DNA from: Laccaria trichodermophora
Taxonomy: Eukaryota; Basidiomycota; Agaricomycetes; Agaricales; Hydnangiaceae
NCBI GenBank assembly: GCA_018417955.1
Contig: JACTVC010000008.1
Coordinates: 310,001-374,000 of the forward strand
Direction of reading: 5' to 3'
DNA: 64,000 bases
The position numbers were made by a program, and so were the translations under genes. Of the stretch, positions 36,055-46,300 are shown one piece after another. Numbering within the stretch: the stretch's first letter is position 1; every line of letters starts with the position of its first letter. The notes under the pieces were generated by a model. That model was not told where the DNA came from. It was given only the letters and a program-made list of their open reading frames with translations, and did not search any database.

Positions 36055-36290
36055 CCCAACTCCATTGCCTTTCCCCATCAAGATGGTGTAGCATGCTTCC
36101 ATCATACTTGTGGTCTGGGTATAAGACATGTATAGTGTGATAGAGGCTTGCGCCTCTCCACTCAGATCGTTGATCCCAACTCAACTCCCTCTACCCATCA
36201 AGATGATGTAGCTTGCTTCCATTGTGGTGTGTCGTCTGGACGTGGGGAGCGTGTAATGGGATAGAGGCTTGCGCCTCTCCTCACATCTTC
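36055..36290. repeat. Two-copy direct repeat in LARD interior
   Basis: Two diverged copies of about 120 bp, each with 'catcaagatg.tgtagc.tgcttcca' and 'gatagaggcttgcgcctctcc'. Confidence 0.7.
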
Positions 36291-36560
36291 CACCTATACT
36301 CCCCTACAGCCCCCCACTTTTCCAGTGTGCGAATCTCAAGAATCAAGCCAGGGAGGATAGAGGCGAAGAGATCGTGCAGTGGAAAATTACAAGCCGTGAT
36401 CCTAAGTTGGTGTTAGAGTAGGTAGAGGTGGTGCCAGTTGGGTAGGAATGATGAGAGGTTGAAGGAAAGGGGGAGAGAAAAAAAAAAATGTTGTCATAAA
36501 TCTTGCCCCCCAGAGTGGACACAGGCCATGCAACACACAAGCAGCAATCTATAAGGTTAC

Positions 36561-36930
36561 TATGATTGAAGAAGAGTCCGCCGCATAATGTGCGAGCAGC
36601 AACTCCTCAACACTGATCCGCCGCAAAACATGTGAGCTGCAATCAGGAGCCAGAAGGTTACCATGATTGAAGAAGAGTCCGCCGCGTAATGCGCGAGCAG
36701 CAACTCCTCAACACTGATCCGCCACGTAACTCGCGAGCAGCAATCAGTACTTCTGAGGGACTCAGAAGGTTACCATGATTGAAGAAGAGTCTGCCGCATA
36801 ATGCGCGAGCTGCAACTCCTCCACACCGATCCGCCGCGAAATGCGCGAGCAGCAATCAGCCTTCTGAGAGAGCCAGAAGGTTACCATGACTGAAGAAGAG
36901 TCCGCCGTGTAATGCGCGAGCAGCAACTCT
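36561..36930. repeat. ~105-118 bp tandem repeat in LARD interior
   Basis: About 3.5 copies of a unit running from 'atgattgaagaagagtc' to 'cagaaggttacc', with CpG-rich cores (CCGCGTAATGCGCGAGC and variants) occurring twice per unit. Confidence 0.85.
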
Positions 36931-37337
36931 CAACCAGTTGAGGTGTCTCCCCTGCCCATAAGAGTCCTCCAATCAAGTCTTAACGCCCCAAATAGAGGGG
37001 AGATCCTGAGGTAGCCAAAAATGTGTTTGAGCATAGCGTAGTGATTTCTGGCCCGTTCCTGGAGATCAAATACCCGTTCGAAAGCTACGAACGACACCTT
37101 TCCAACGGTATAATTCGCGTATCGTGACGAGCCGTGGTCGTTGAGATAGAGAGGAAGTACCCAGAAACTGCAGTTCTGGAGTAAATGCATACTGCAGACC
37201 AGGCTGTTGTCCGTTATCAACGTAAATAGGTGCGTCGGAAAGGTACGAATCCAACGTCCAAAACGGGCTATAGAACGTCCGATGCGAGCGGGTTATGACA
37301 ATAGGAATGGGGAAATGGTTGTTGAAGAGATGGCACT

Positions 37338-38270
37338 GTAACACAAGGACCGCTCGTCCATTTGATGCGTATGAGGGCTTCCCAGAAGCGCATTGATTGT
37401 GGCTTCAAAACGAACCAAAGAACGAAAGAGGCGACCGAGATCTCGCCGAGAACGGACGAAATATGTTCATCTTGGTCATACCAGACTGAACTAGGCGAAG
37501 CGCCGCCAACAGGTGACCGTTTGGCGAGTTCAGGGAGTCCAAAGGAAGGTGTGGATCAGGGCTTTCCAACGCAAAAAAGATGAGAGCGATACGACCGTCA
37601 GTTGGCGAGATATGACATGAACAAGTCACATGCAAATGGTTGTTGGAGGGATGGTGCTGTGACACGAGAACCGCTTGTCCGTTTGACGCGTATGAGGGCT
37701 TCCCAGAAGCGCATTGACCGTGGCTTCAAAACAAGCCAAAGAACAAAAGGAACGACGAGGTTCTCGCCGAGAACGGACGAAATATGTTCATCTTGGTCAT
37801 ACCAGGCTGAAGTAGGTGAAGCGCAGCCAATACGCGACCGTTTGGCGAGTTCAGGGGGTCCAAAGAAAGGTGTAAATGAGGGCTTTCCAGCGCAAAAGAG
37901 ACGAGAGCAATCGGGGCGTCGGTCGGCGAGATATGACATGAACAAGTCACATGTAAGTGGTTGTTGGAGGGATGGTGCTGTAACACAGGAACCGCTCGTC
38001 CGTTTGACGCGTATGAGGGCTCCCCAGAAGCGCATTGACCGTGGCTTCAAAACGAGCCAAAGAACAAAAGGAACGACGAGGATCTCGCCGAGAACGGACG
38101 AGATATGTTCATTTTGGTCATACCAGGCTGAAGTAGGTGAAGCGCAGCCAATACGCGACCGTTTGGCGAGTTCATGGGGTCCAAAGAAAGGCATGAACGA
38201 GGGCTTCCCAGCGCAAAAGAGACGAGAGCAATCGGGGTGTCGGTTGGCGAGATATGATGTGAATAAGTCC
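37338..38270. repeat. ~320 bp tandem repeat in LARD interior
   Basis: Nearly three copies, starting at about 37338, 37658 and 37980, with landmarks 'accgct.gtccgtttgacgcg', 'ctcgccgagaacggacga' and 'gaccgtttggcgagttcag'. The 243- and 254-codon frames here follow from the repeats. Confidence 0.85.
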
Positions 38271-38968
38271 CATGTTGATGTCCCATCAACCCCATCCAAC
38301 CCAAAACCACTCCAAACCCTTCTAACCATTCAGAAACCAAGAGGAGCCATTCCAGGGAGTTCATAGAGAAGTAAGGAGGATGAGAATACTCATTCCTCAA
38401 GCAAGAAAACAGGAAGGATTGGGAGAGAAGCATAGTAGGGCATAGCACATAATTTCCAGAGCAGCAGACTGAACTGGAGGGATGTCAATGAACATCTGGC
38501 TGTTCTTGAGAGGCCTAGATGCTAAAAGACAAGGGAGATGGTTGAGGAACAGGTGGAGTCTGAGAGACAGTGAAGCAGCGCAAAGCAGCAGGCGACACTG
38601 GTTGCAGGCGACCTCCTCACCAAGTCAATGGCTGCGTAGTCGCGAAATCCAGACATAGGTGAGAGGAACTCTCCTCACAGTAGACTTCAGGCCGCGTAGT
38701 CGCGAAATCCCAAAGCCCAGCTGCTCAGAGTCAGCGCAGCACCCCAATCGAACAAACCTCAACCTGCTGTGCAAGCACAAGCTAAAGTCAATGGTTCATC
38801 CAACTGAAGGATGGATGAGCCCTTTCACATGAAGCAGTAAGCCCGCCGCGAAGAGCGCGAGCAGCAGCTACCATCCATGCTAAGGTTCCTCCTGTGATGA
38901 GCTGGCGCATTCCCACAACTCTCCAGCTCTCCCTCTACCAAGAAATGCAGACTTCAACCATGCTTTGG

Positions 38969-38992
38969 TGAAGTCCGCGGTGCCCCCACCAT
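38969..38992 (-). promoter_or_regulatory. Primer-binding region of LARD-like element
   Basis: Twenty-four bases next to the 5' (right) LTR are identical to 51809-51832 beside the chromovirus 5' LTR; the core on the minus strand is GGTGGGGGCACCGCGG. The primer tRNA was not identified. Confidence 0.65.
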
Positions 38993-39168
38993 TGTGAAGC
39001 GTTCACTCTGAACTTCTCGCATAGCTGAAGCCAAGAGGGAAGGAGGAGGCAAGAATGGATGGATCTGGGATCAACACCCATGAGTGAGCAATGAGCAGTT
39101 ACAAGATACTCAGCTGGCCCAACATGATTATGCATACTGTAGGAAGTACAGTTATACAAAGCACTACA

Positions 39169-39535
39169 TGTGAAACCGAGTGTTCGTCCGTGGCTTCTCG
39201 ACGAAGTCGCGCGCTCTTGATGGCAGCGGAGAATATACGAGGCACGTGTGATAGAGATCGAGTCGAGCTAGCGTGATGCGACTTCACGCTAGCGCGTTCC
39301 AGTAACCCAGGAAGGGGGACGTTGTCACCCGACGCCGGGCTCTGGTATCCCGGAGGGGAGGCGTTAGGCTGCCTGGCCTTAAGAGAAGAGGGTGACTCAA
39401 TCCACATTATGTATATAGTGGTTATCAAGTAAGGTCCAAGACTACGGTACACAACTATATACAACGAAAAGCTAACAAGAATAAACAATGCTCCGATGTC
39501 ATGTAAAGGTACTAGGATGCTAAACCGCCGTTACA
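39169..39535 (-). repeat. Chromovirus 3' LTR
   Basis: Begins TGTGAAACC and ends CGTTACA on the + strand. It contains an inverted repeat around 'gctagcgtga...ttcacgctagc' that could form a hairpin. A polypurine tract (GGGGGGGCTT on the minus strand) adjoins at 39536. Confidence 0.95.
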
Positions 39536-39580
39536 AAGCCCCCCCATGAGATTGGAGCATCTTCCTAAGTGCCAAAGAGT

Positions 39581-42500
39581 CTACCGACGCCCTCGTCCGC
39601 GTCCGCGACGTTCGTCATCCCTTTTCCGAATATTCTGAATCCGTCGACCCGCGCGTTTCCCTCGCTTAGTCCTCTTGTATTCGACAATATCCTCCATTTG
39701 ATCCTCGATTTCCCCTTCTTCTTGGTCGCTGAGTGCTGCATTCGGATAATCGTACTGTACTGGATCCAAAACGAGAGGGCCAGCTGTGGCCATCATGTCG
39801 CTAATCGCCGCGAGATGCGCTGCCTCGAACTCCCTGGGGTCCATAAGTGCGGGAGGATCCACCTCCATTGAGTCATTATCTCTCAGTCTGCTCGCCAATG
39901 GAAGATAGGGCGGATTCGACAGTCGAGAAGACAAGGGGTTAGGCGCGTCGGGGTCGCTCAACCTGTCTGCCAAGTCACTCGTTATCCTGGACATCAGGGA
40001 AGGGCGGGGGTTCTCAGGACGGGGAGAGGCCGGCGAGGGGACCGAACTGTTGGATAGGCGTGCAGCTAAGGACCTCTCTGTATCCGTCGAATTCACGAAT
40101 GCGCTACCTGCCATGGCTGAAGATGAAGTCACAGTCAAGGGTGGCAGCGCAGCAGCCACTGGCCAGGGCAGCAAGGCGCTCGGCGTGGGTCCCGACGGAG
40201 GGAAGGGGTAAGGAATGACGGTGGCGTTGCCTTGCAACAGGACGGGGCTGAGGGTGTTTCCTGATGGTGACCACATAAAAGCTATATTCGCGCCTAAAGG
40301 CAGCGGGACGTCCGGGGACGAGTTAATAGCAGCTGGGACATTTGGGAGGACCGGAAGCGCGCTCATGGACAGCGGCGCGGCGGGGGAGCGTACGTTGACA
40401 GCAGACGACGGAGGTTGGTCAATTGATAGTGAACTTCCAGCGGAGAGAGTGCGTTGACTAGGAGACGGTGATTGTGAGTGACGACGACGCCGTCGAGGGG
40501 ATAAGGATCGTTGATAGTGGGCTCGGTTCCTGGGACGCGGTGGAGGAGAACGTTGGTGACGTCGCTGGGAGTATGAGGGTCGTTCGGGCGAACGGTGGCG
40601 AGATTTGGACGGTGGTCGTCTTTCGAGACGACAGCGCTCTGGAGAGCGAGAACTACGTTGATACCGTCGAAATCGCTGCTCTCGGCTGCTCGATCTTCGG
40701 ACTGAAGAACCGGCTACGGGCAGGGAAGTTGGGGCCGAGCTGGACGAAGATGGCAGGTTCGGTTGAGAATTGGTATTTGCAACAGGGTAAAGCACGGAGG
40801 AATTGGGCCAAGTATGCGTTGATTGTCTTAACGCTCTGAGGTAGTTTTCGTAGTTCGCGAACGAAACTAGCAATTCGACGCCGTTTTCCTGTCGATGGTG
40901 CATATAGTTTCGTAACTGCCTTGCTTGGCCAACCGATCCCGTTTCAAACCAAAAGCTCTGGCCTTGCCCCACGGTGGTTCTGAATATCCGGCGGATGGGC
41001 AATTGAAGCCTCGTGGCTATGTCAATGACCAGGGTCTGTACTGACACAAAATCTTCTGAAAGCGGCATTCCGTAAAGAGTCAAGTATGACGACGCGAATT
41101 CCAGAGGGTCCTCCGGGGTTGCGTCTCTCACGTTTGAAAAGTTCTCGTTTCGCGTTGGAGCAGTTCCCCTCGCTACATCTACTAGATCGTCCACCAAAAA
41201 GTTGATAGGGATTTGGGGTCCCATTGCTTCCCCGACAGAATCTTCATCCCCTAATGACACCTCCTCATCCTCTTTCTCCTTTTCAGCGGAAGTACGGAGA
41301 GGAGTGGATCCTGGCTGATGCGGCTCGTTAGTACTGGGTTCTGAATTTCCGGTCGCGCCATGGGCAGCGGGTCTGGTTTCAGCGATTAGAGCAGCGGGCA
41401 TAACTTTCGCGCTTTTAGTACTTCCAGATCCTTCAGCTATCATAATCTTCGATGATGAATCCTGGTCATCGAAGTCAGGGTAATGGTCGTCATCACTTTC
41501 GCTATGGTAGCTAGGAGGGGGAGGCGGTGGATCTCGCAAGGAAGGAAGTTCTTCGGGTCTGGGTCTCGGAGCTTCTCTCCCTACGTCCGTTGGATGAGGG
41601 TCCTGACTATCGTAGATCCACATCGGTTGTCGTAATTGAACTTTGTTGAGGTCGCGATAGATCCCTTCTGGACATGGTTGGCCAAAGATTCTTACATTCG
41701 AGACGCAACCAGGGGGAGGCTTGGGAGCTTGCAGGAAGAAAATGTGCCATCTTCTCTCCCTGTCATACCAGCTATGCGTCCTGTGTTCAGGATAGTTCTT
41801 AGCACCGACTTCTCTAAATGTTCCTTCAGGATGATGCTTTTCCACGAATTTGCGCCATTTCTTCTTCTCAATTGCAGGAGCCCCAGGGCGCGATGGTTCG
41901 GCTCGTTTCACAGGCGGGGGTTTAATCCATGGAACCTTGTCCTTGTCCACTATGACTGAGACCAGTGGGGGAGCCTTATAATCGTTGGGATTCTTGCCCT
42001 TCGTCTCCTGGGGTTTGCTTAATCCTTTATCAACCTGAAGGGTTGGCCAAATCCAACCGGGGTCGAAGGTCCTTGTGGTTCCGGCTATTGTTAGGTCTCC
42101 CCGGGCCAAGGCACGAATATCATACTCGTTGACATTCCAATGTATCGATGAGGAGGTAGTCCCAGCTGCGAAGTCGATCATGGACTCTTGAGCAGCGAAT
42201 TGCACGCGCTCAGAGGGTGGGATCTCTCTTGCGACAAAGCACGGGATTCCCTCTTTTAAGTACCAACGGGCCGTCCGTTCTTTGGTCCCATTCAGCCAAA
42301 CTCCTAAGTAACGATCGTCTGCTATGTCCACCTCCACCCCGGGGTCCGGCATCCAGAATCGCGAAGCGTGTAAACGCGCTACGTAGTCAATGAAGGCGCG
42401 TTTATCCTTTATGCCCCGTTGAACTTCAGTGACGCGGTCTACGGCTGTAGAGTATCGATCAAGATGTCGAAGAGCGTCTATCTGTTCAGAAACAGGGAAG

Positions 42501-43105
42501 GTGGGACGTATACTCGAGCTCCACAGAGCCCTTTGTTCGTCATCGAAGAAGTAGAGGTTCAGATAGTCTCGGTGAAGGGCCTCGATGCGACGGTCGGCCT
42601 CCTGGTTGACTTTAATCAGCTTGTCGACGTAGCTGCTATGTACCCTCCCCGTGTCTATCGCGGGAGGCCCATCGCTTTTCCAACAGTTACTGACGGACTC
42701 GAACTCGGGACTATCGCGCGGATCTCCCGCAGCGGGCGTCATGATCAGAGCTCTCCACTCCTTGCCTGGGAGGCAGAGCTGAGTGTTCCTGGTGGGATCG
42801 AAGGGTCCCATGTGTCCATCGTATCTGCGGTTCGACTCTTCGAAGAAGTTAACAGAGAGATTCAGGTTCTCGGGTCTTAATCCGGGACAGAAGGCGTGAC
42901 GATAAGAGTTCGGGGACGACAATTCCCATAGTCTGACGCCCATTCGTACTATTCTGCGGTGGATCGTTGGAGGTAGGGAGTAAGTCGGAGGGGAAGGTAG
43001 TAAAGGAATGCGGTCGTAACCCGCGAAACTGGGCAACCTGGATGGTATGTAACGCCTTGTGTCGTGGTTTCCGGCACCAGGGGCGTGATGAGGTCGTCCG
43101 GTCAT
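39581..43105 (-). CDS. Chromovirus accessory ORF in env position (RS-rich)
   Basis: 1174 codons between pol and the 3' LTR, same strand. The N-terminal half is globular without a recognised domain. Then come an acidic Ser-rich linker, a segment that resembles an RRM fold (SSYLTLYGMPLSEDFVSVQ ... about 41100-40830), an arginine/serine-rich stretch (SSRSPERCRLERRP, SPRRRRRHSQSPS, about 40690-40450) as in SR splicing factors, a Pro/Ala-rich region, and an Arg/Gly tail (GRGRGRR). No signal peptide or transmembrane anchor, so not an envelope protein. It is likely a nucleic-acid-binding accessory protein. The RRM reading is tentative. Confidence 0.8.
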   Translation of the reverse strand: MTGRPHHAPGAGNHDTRRYIPSRLPSFAGYDRIPLLPSPPTYSLPPTIHRRIVRMGVRLWELSSPNSYRHAFCPGLRPENLNLSVNFFEESNRRYDGHMGPFDPTRNTQLCLPGKEWRALIMTPAAGDPRDSPEFESVSNCWKSDGPPAIDTGRVHSSYVDKLIKVNQEADRRIEALHRDYLNLYFFDDEQRALWSSSIRPTFPVSEQIDALRHLDRYSTAVDRVTEVQRGIKDKRAFIDYVARLHASRFWMPDPGVEVDIADDRYLGVWLNGTKERTARWYLKEGIPCFVAREIPPSERVQFAAQESMIDFAAGTTSSSIHWNVNEYDIRALARGDLTIAGTTRTFDPGWIWPTLQVDKGLSKPQETKGKNPNDYKAPPLVSVIVDKDKVPWIKPPPVKRAEPSRPGAPAIEKKKWRKFVEKHHPEGTFREVGAKNYPEHRTHSWYDRERRWHIFFLQAPKPPPGCVSNVRIFGQPCPEGIYRDLNKVQLRQPMWIYDSQDPHPTDVGREAPRPRPEELPSLRDPPPPPPSYHSESDDDHYPDFDDQDSSSKIMIAEGSGSTKSAKVMPAALIAETRPAAHGATGNSEPSTNEPHQPGSTPLRTSAEKEKEDEEVSLGDEDSVGEAMGPQIPINFLVDDLVDVARGTAPTRNENFSNVRDATPEDPLEFASSYLTLYGMPLSEDFVSVQTLVIDIATRLQLPIRRIFRTTVGQGQSFWFETGSVGQARQLRNYMHHRQENGVELLVSFANYENYLRALRQSTHTWPNSSVLYPVANTNSQPNLPSSSSSAPTSLPVAGSSVRRSSSREQRFRRYQRSSRSPERCRLERRPPSKSRHRSPERPSYSQRRHQRSPPPRPRNRAHYQRSLSPRRRRRHSQSPSPSQRTLSAGSSLSIDQPPSSAVNVRSPAAPLSMSALPVLPNVPAAINSSPDVPLPLGANIAFMWSPSGNTLSPVLLQGNATVIPYPFPPSGPTPSALLPWPVAAALPPLTVTSSSAMAGSAFVNSTDTERSLAARLSNSSVPSPASPRPENPRPSLMSRITSDLADRLSDPDAPNPLSSRLSNPPYLPLASRLRDNDSMEVDPPALMDPREFEAAHLAAISDMMATAGPLVLDPVQYDYPNAALSDQEEGEIEDQMEDIVEYKRTKRGKRAGRRIQNIRKRDDERRGRGRGRR

Positions 43106-43317
43106 CTATGATTTGCGCCTTCCACGCTCGCGCTCTGACAGCAGCGGGACGTTTGAGGCTAGCAGGCTGGATGGTGGTGGGAGTCGATCGTAAATAAGGT
43201 TGGAACTGCGGTCATTAAAATGAGTTCGGAGATACAACCGAGCTGTATAGTAGTAGTATTTATCTAATGGGAAAGTAGGGTTAAGGTTCTATCCTTTTTT
43301 GATGGTCAGGGGCTCGA

Positions 43318-46300
43318 TTAGGCGGGTAGTCCATTAGCCTCGAGGTATTCTCGTCTAAGTTGGGGGGAGTTCCTGAGGTCGTATTCCGAGATCCAGGAGT
43401 CGTCGGCAGGCCCGTATCCCTTCCATCTAATTAGGTACATTCTTCGATTACCCTTCTTCTTGCCAGTCAATCGATGACCTATTATTGCTTCTACTTCGTA
43501 TTCCTCAGAAGCCTTGAGATCACGAGTCGAAGGTAATTCGGTTCGTTCGCCAAATTCGCCCGGCGAAGGATTGTACTTCTTTAGATGGTCTATGTTGAAT
43601 ACGGGGTGCATCGAGTATGTATCAGGCAATCTTAGACGATAGACTTGAGGGTTAATCCTCTCGATGACTTCGAAGGGCCCAATCATTCTCTGTACTAACT
43701 TCTTGCCGGTTCCTTCCACATCGACTAATTCCAAGGAATGCGGGTTGACGAGGGCGTAATCGCCCACCCTCAAGGGTTGAATAGGCCTACGTTTCTTGTC
43801 ATGCGCTTTCGCTTGTCGGTCTTGAGCCAAGGCGATAGCATCCTTGGCGTAGTTACGATGAATCTCCAAAGATTCGACGAAATCTTCGGCGGATAGGCTG
43901 GGCAGGAAGGGTCTCCGAGATGGGTCCACTTCAGGTACTATAGCGCTGGTAGAGATTCTAGGGTTGTATCCCATTAGAAGGAAGTTGGGGGAGTATTTAG
44001 TGGAGGAATGCACGCTGCTATTGTAAGAATAGGCTAAGATGCTTAACCAATTCGACCATTTCTCCTTATCGGAGGAAACATAAGCGCGTAGCATCTGTTC
44101 TATCATGGCGTTGAGTACTTCAGTTTGCCCATCCGTTTGCGGGTGATGAGCTGAAGATAGAGCCATGACGCTGCCGTAGTTGGCGACCACTGACTTCCAG
44201 AATACTGTGGCCCAACGTCTGTCTCGATCCGATATGATGACCTCTGGTAAACCGTATATGTTGACTACTTTCTCCACGAATAGTTTAGCAAAGCCTTCCT
44301 GAGTCAGAGTGGTGTGCGTAGGAATCATGATGGCAAACTTAGTAAGTTTGTCCACTATGACAAGTATGGCGGTGAAGCCCTCCTCTCCGGAGGTTGGTAG
44401 GCCCGTTATCATATCCAAAGAAACCGTGGCGAAGGGTCTGAGTGGTATATGCGCGGGTCTTAACGCGCCCATCTTAGCCCGATGGTCTATTTTGATTTTT
44501 TGGCAAACATCGCAGGTGATAGCGTACGCTTCTGCGTCCTTGTTCATAGAGGGCCAAAAGAAAAGCTCTTGTAATCGCGCTATGAAGCGGCGAGGGCCAG
44601 CGTGGGCGCTTTCGTACGGCGACTCGTGTATCCACCGCAATACGTAGTTGATTTTAGATTTAGGGACGCATAGTCGAGTTTTCCATCCTGCATCTATGAA
44701 ATACAACAATCCGTCCTGGCCTTTCTGGAAATGACTAGCTGAGACTATTGTCTTTTCGTTGGGCTGAATTTCCAGATATCGCGGGGCGAAGAAACTATCC
44801 GTTTCGTATCCTTCCGCAAATTCCTTACAGACGTTAGGATCGACGGATATCAGAAGTTGCGTCCGACTAGCCCATTCGTCTTCCGGGGTAGAGTCCGAAG
44901 GTTTAATTCCAGCGGGGTATGTCCAGGGGTCCGCCTTAGGAAACGGTAGAATGACCCCTTGTTCACTTGAGACGGTTTCAGGTTCCTTTGCCTTGACTTC
45001 GGTCTCTATAGGCTCTGAGGCTTCGCGCTTCTGTTCAGCAGCGAGCTGTCGTCTGGTGCGTACCGTGGCCGACATTTTATCTACAACGTCTTCCCACCAC
45101 ATAACACAGAAAGCGGCTCTAGGAGCGGCAGCTCTGAAGATTCTATCTTCCACTTTCTGAGCAATGTTACGTTTTGCGTCATCTTGTTCGATGGGAACAT
45201 TATCGTCATCCAACGGGGAATCATGTGGAGGAATTCGTATGAGCCGAGATAGAGGGTCAACATTAGAATGTATTCGTCCTGCTCTATGAACTATCCTGAG
45301 GCCGGGATATGCAGCGAATACCGCCCCCCAGGCCGCTAAGCGTCTATTGGCGTTTTCGTAGACTCGCGCCCATACAAGGGCGGCGTGGTCCGTGATCAGA
45401 GTGATGCTCTCCCCTTCGATGAAGGGTTGAAACTTGACAAGGGCCTCCTTCGCGGCCAGTGCTTCTCTCTCGGTCGCGCTGTAATTGCGCTCGGCTGATT
45501 TGAACGTTCTGCTCCAGTAGGCAATTACGCGTTCCACATGAACGACCGTCTCGTCGAGCGTCGCCCCCCACTCATCTCGTTGTTCCACTTCATGCTGGTC
45601 CTTATGAAGTTTAGCAACTAGATTAGGCACGTCCTTGTTGTCATTCCACGCGGATTCTAGTCTGGTGTAGCAAGGGGTACCTTTGAGGTCCTTGACTAGT
45701 ATGGTTTGTACTTGCTGCAAGCTGGCGCCTAACGCAAAGTCCGAAGCGTCAGTGTACAACCTGTAAGCTTGACCTGCGATCGGGTGCCCAAGCACGGGCG
45801 CATTAGCCAAGGCTTCTTTAGCTTGCTGGTAGGCCACTTCTTGTTCCGCGCGCCATTGCCACTTGACTCCTTTCTTCAAAAGGTCAAACAGCGGTGCTGC
45901 GATCATGGAATAGAAGGGTATGTATGTAGAAAAGTATACGACCATTCCTAGGAACTTCTGGAGGTCGCTGGTGGAGGTAGGCCGGGCTAGGTCCATTATG
46001 GCTTGCACTTTTTCCTTGTGCGTAGACAGACCCAACCTAGACACTTTCTGTCCAAGTAGTAAAATGGATGAGTATCCGACATAGCATTTGGCGGGAGACA
46101 AGGTTATCCCAGCTGCCGCAATGGCGCTTAGGACTTTGTCCAGGTGAACGAGATGCTCAGTCCAGTTCTTCGAATATACCACTATATCGTCGATGTAGAC
46201 CAGAGCAAACAACCATAGGAACGGAGCTAGTATGCCTTGCATGACCCTTTGGAAAATCGAGGGCCCGTTCCTGAGCCCAAATGGCATTCTCTTAAACTGC

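Noticed and set aside
37598..38366. Overlapping 243- and 254-codon frames on opposite strands
   Set aside because: Both follow the 320-bp tandem repeat within a coding-free LTR element; no domain.
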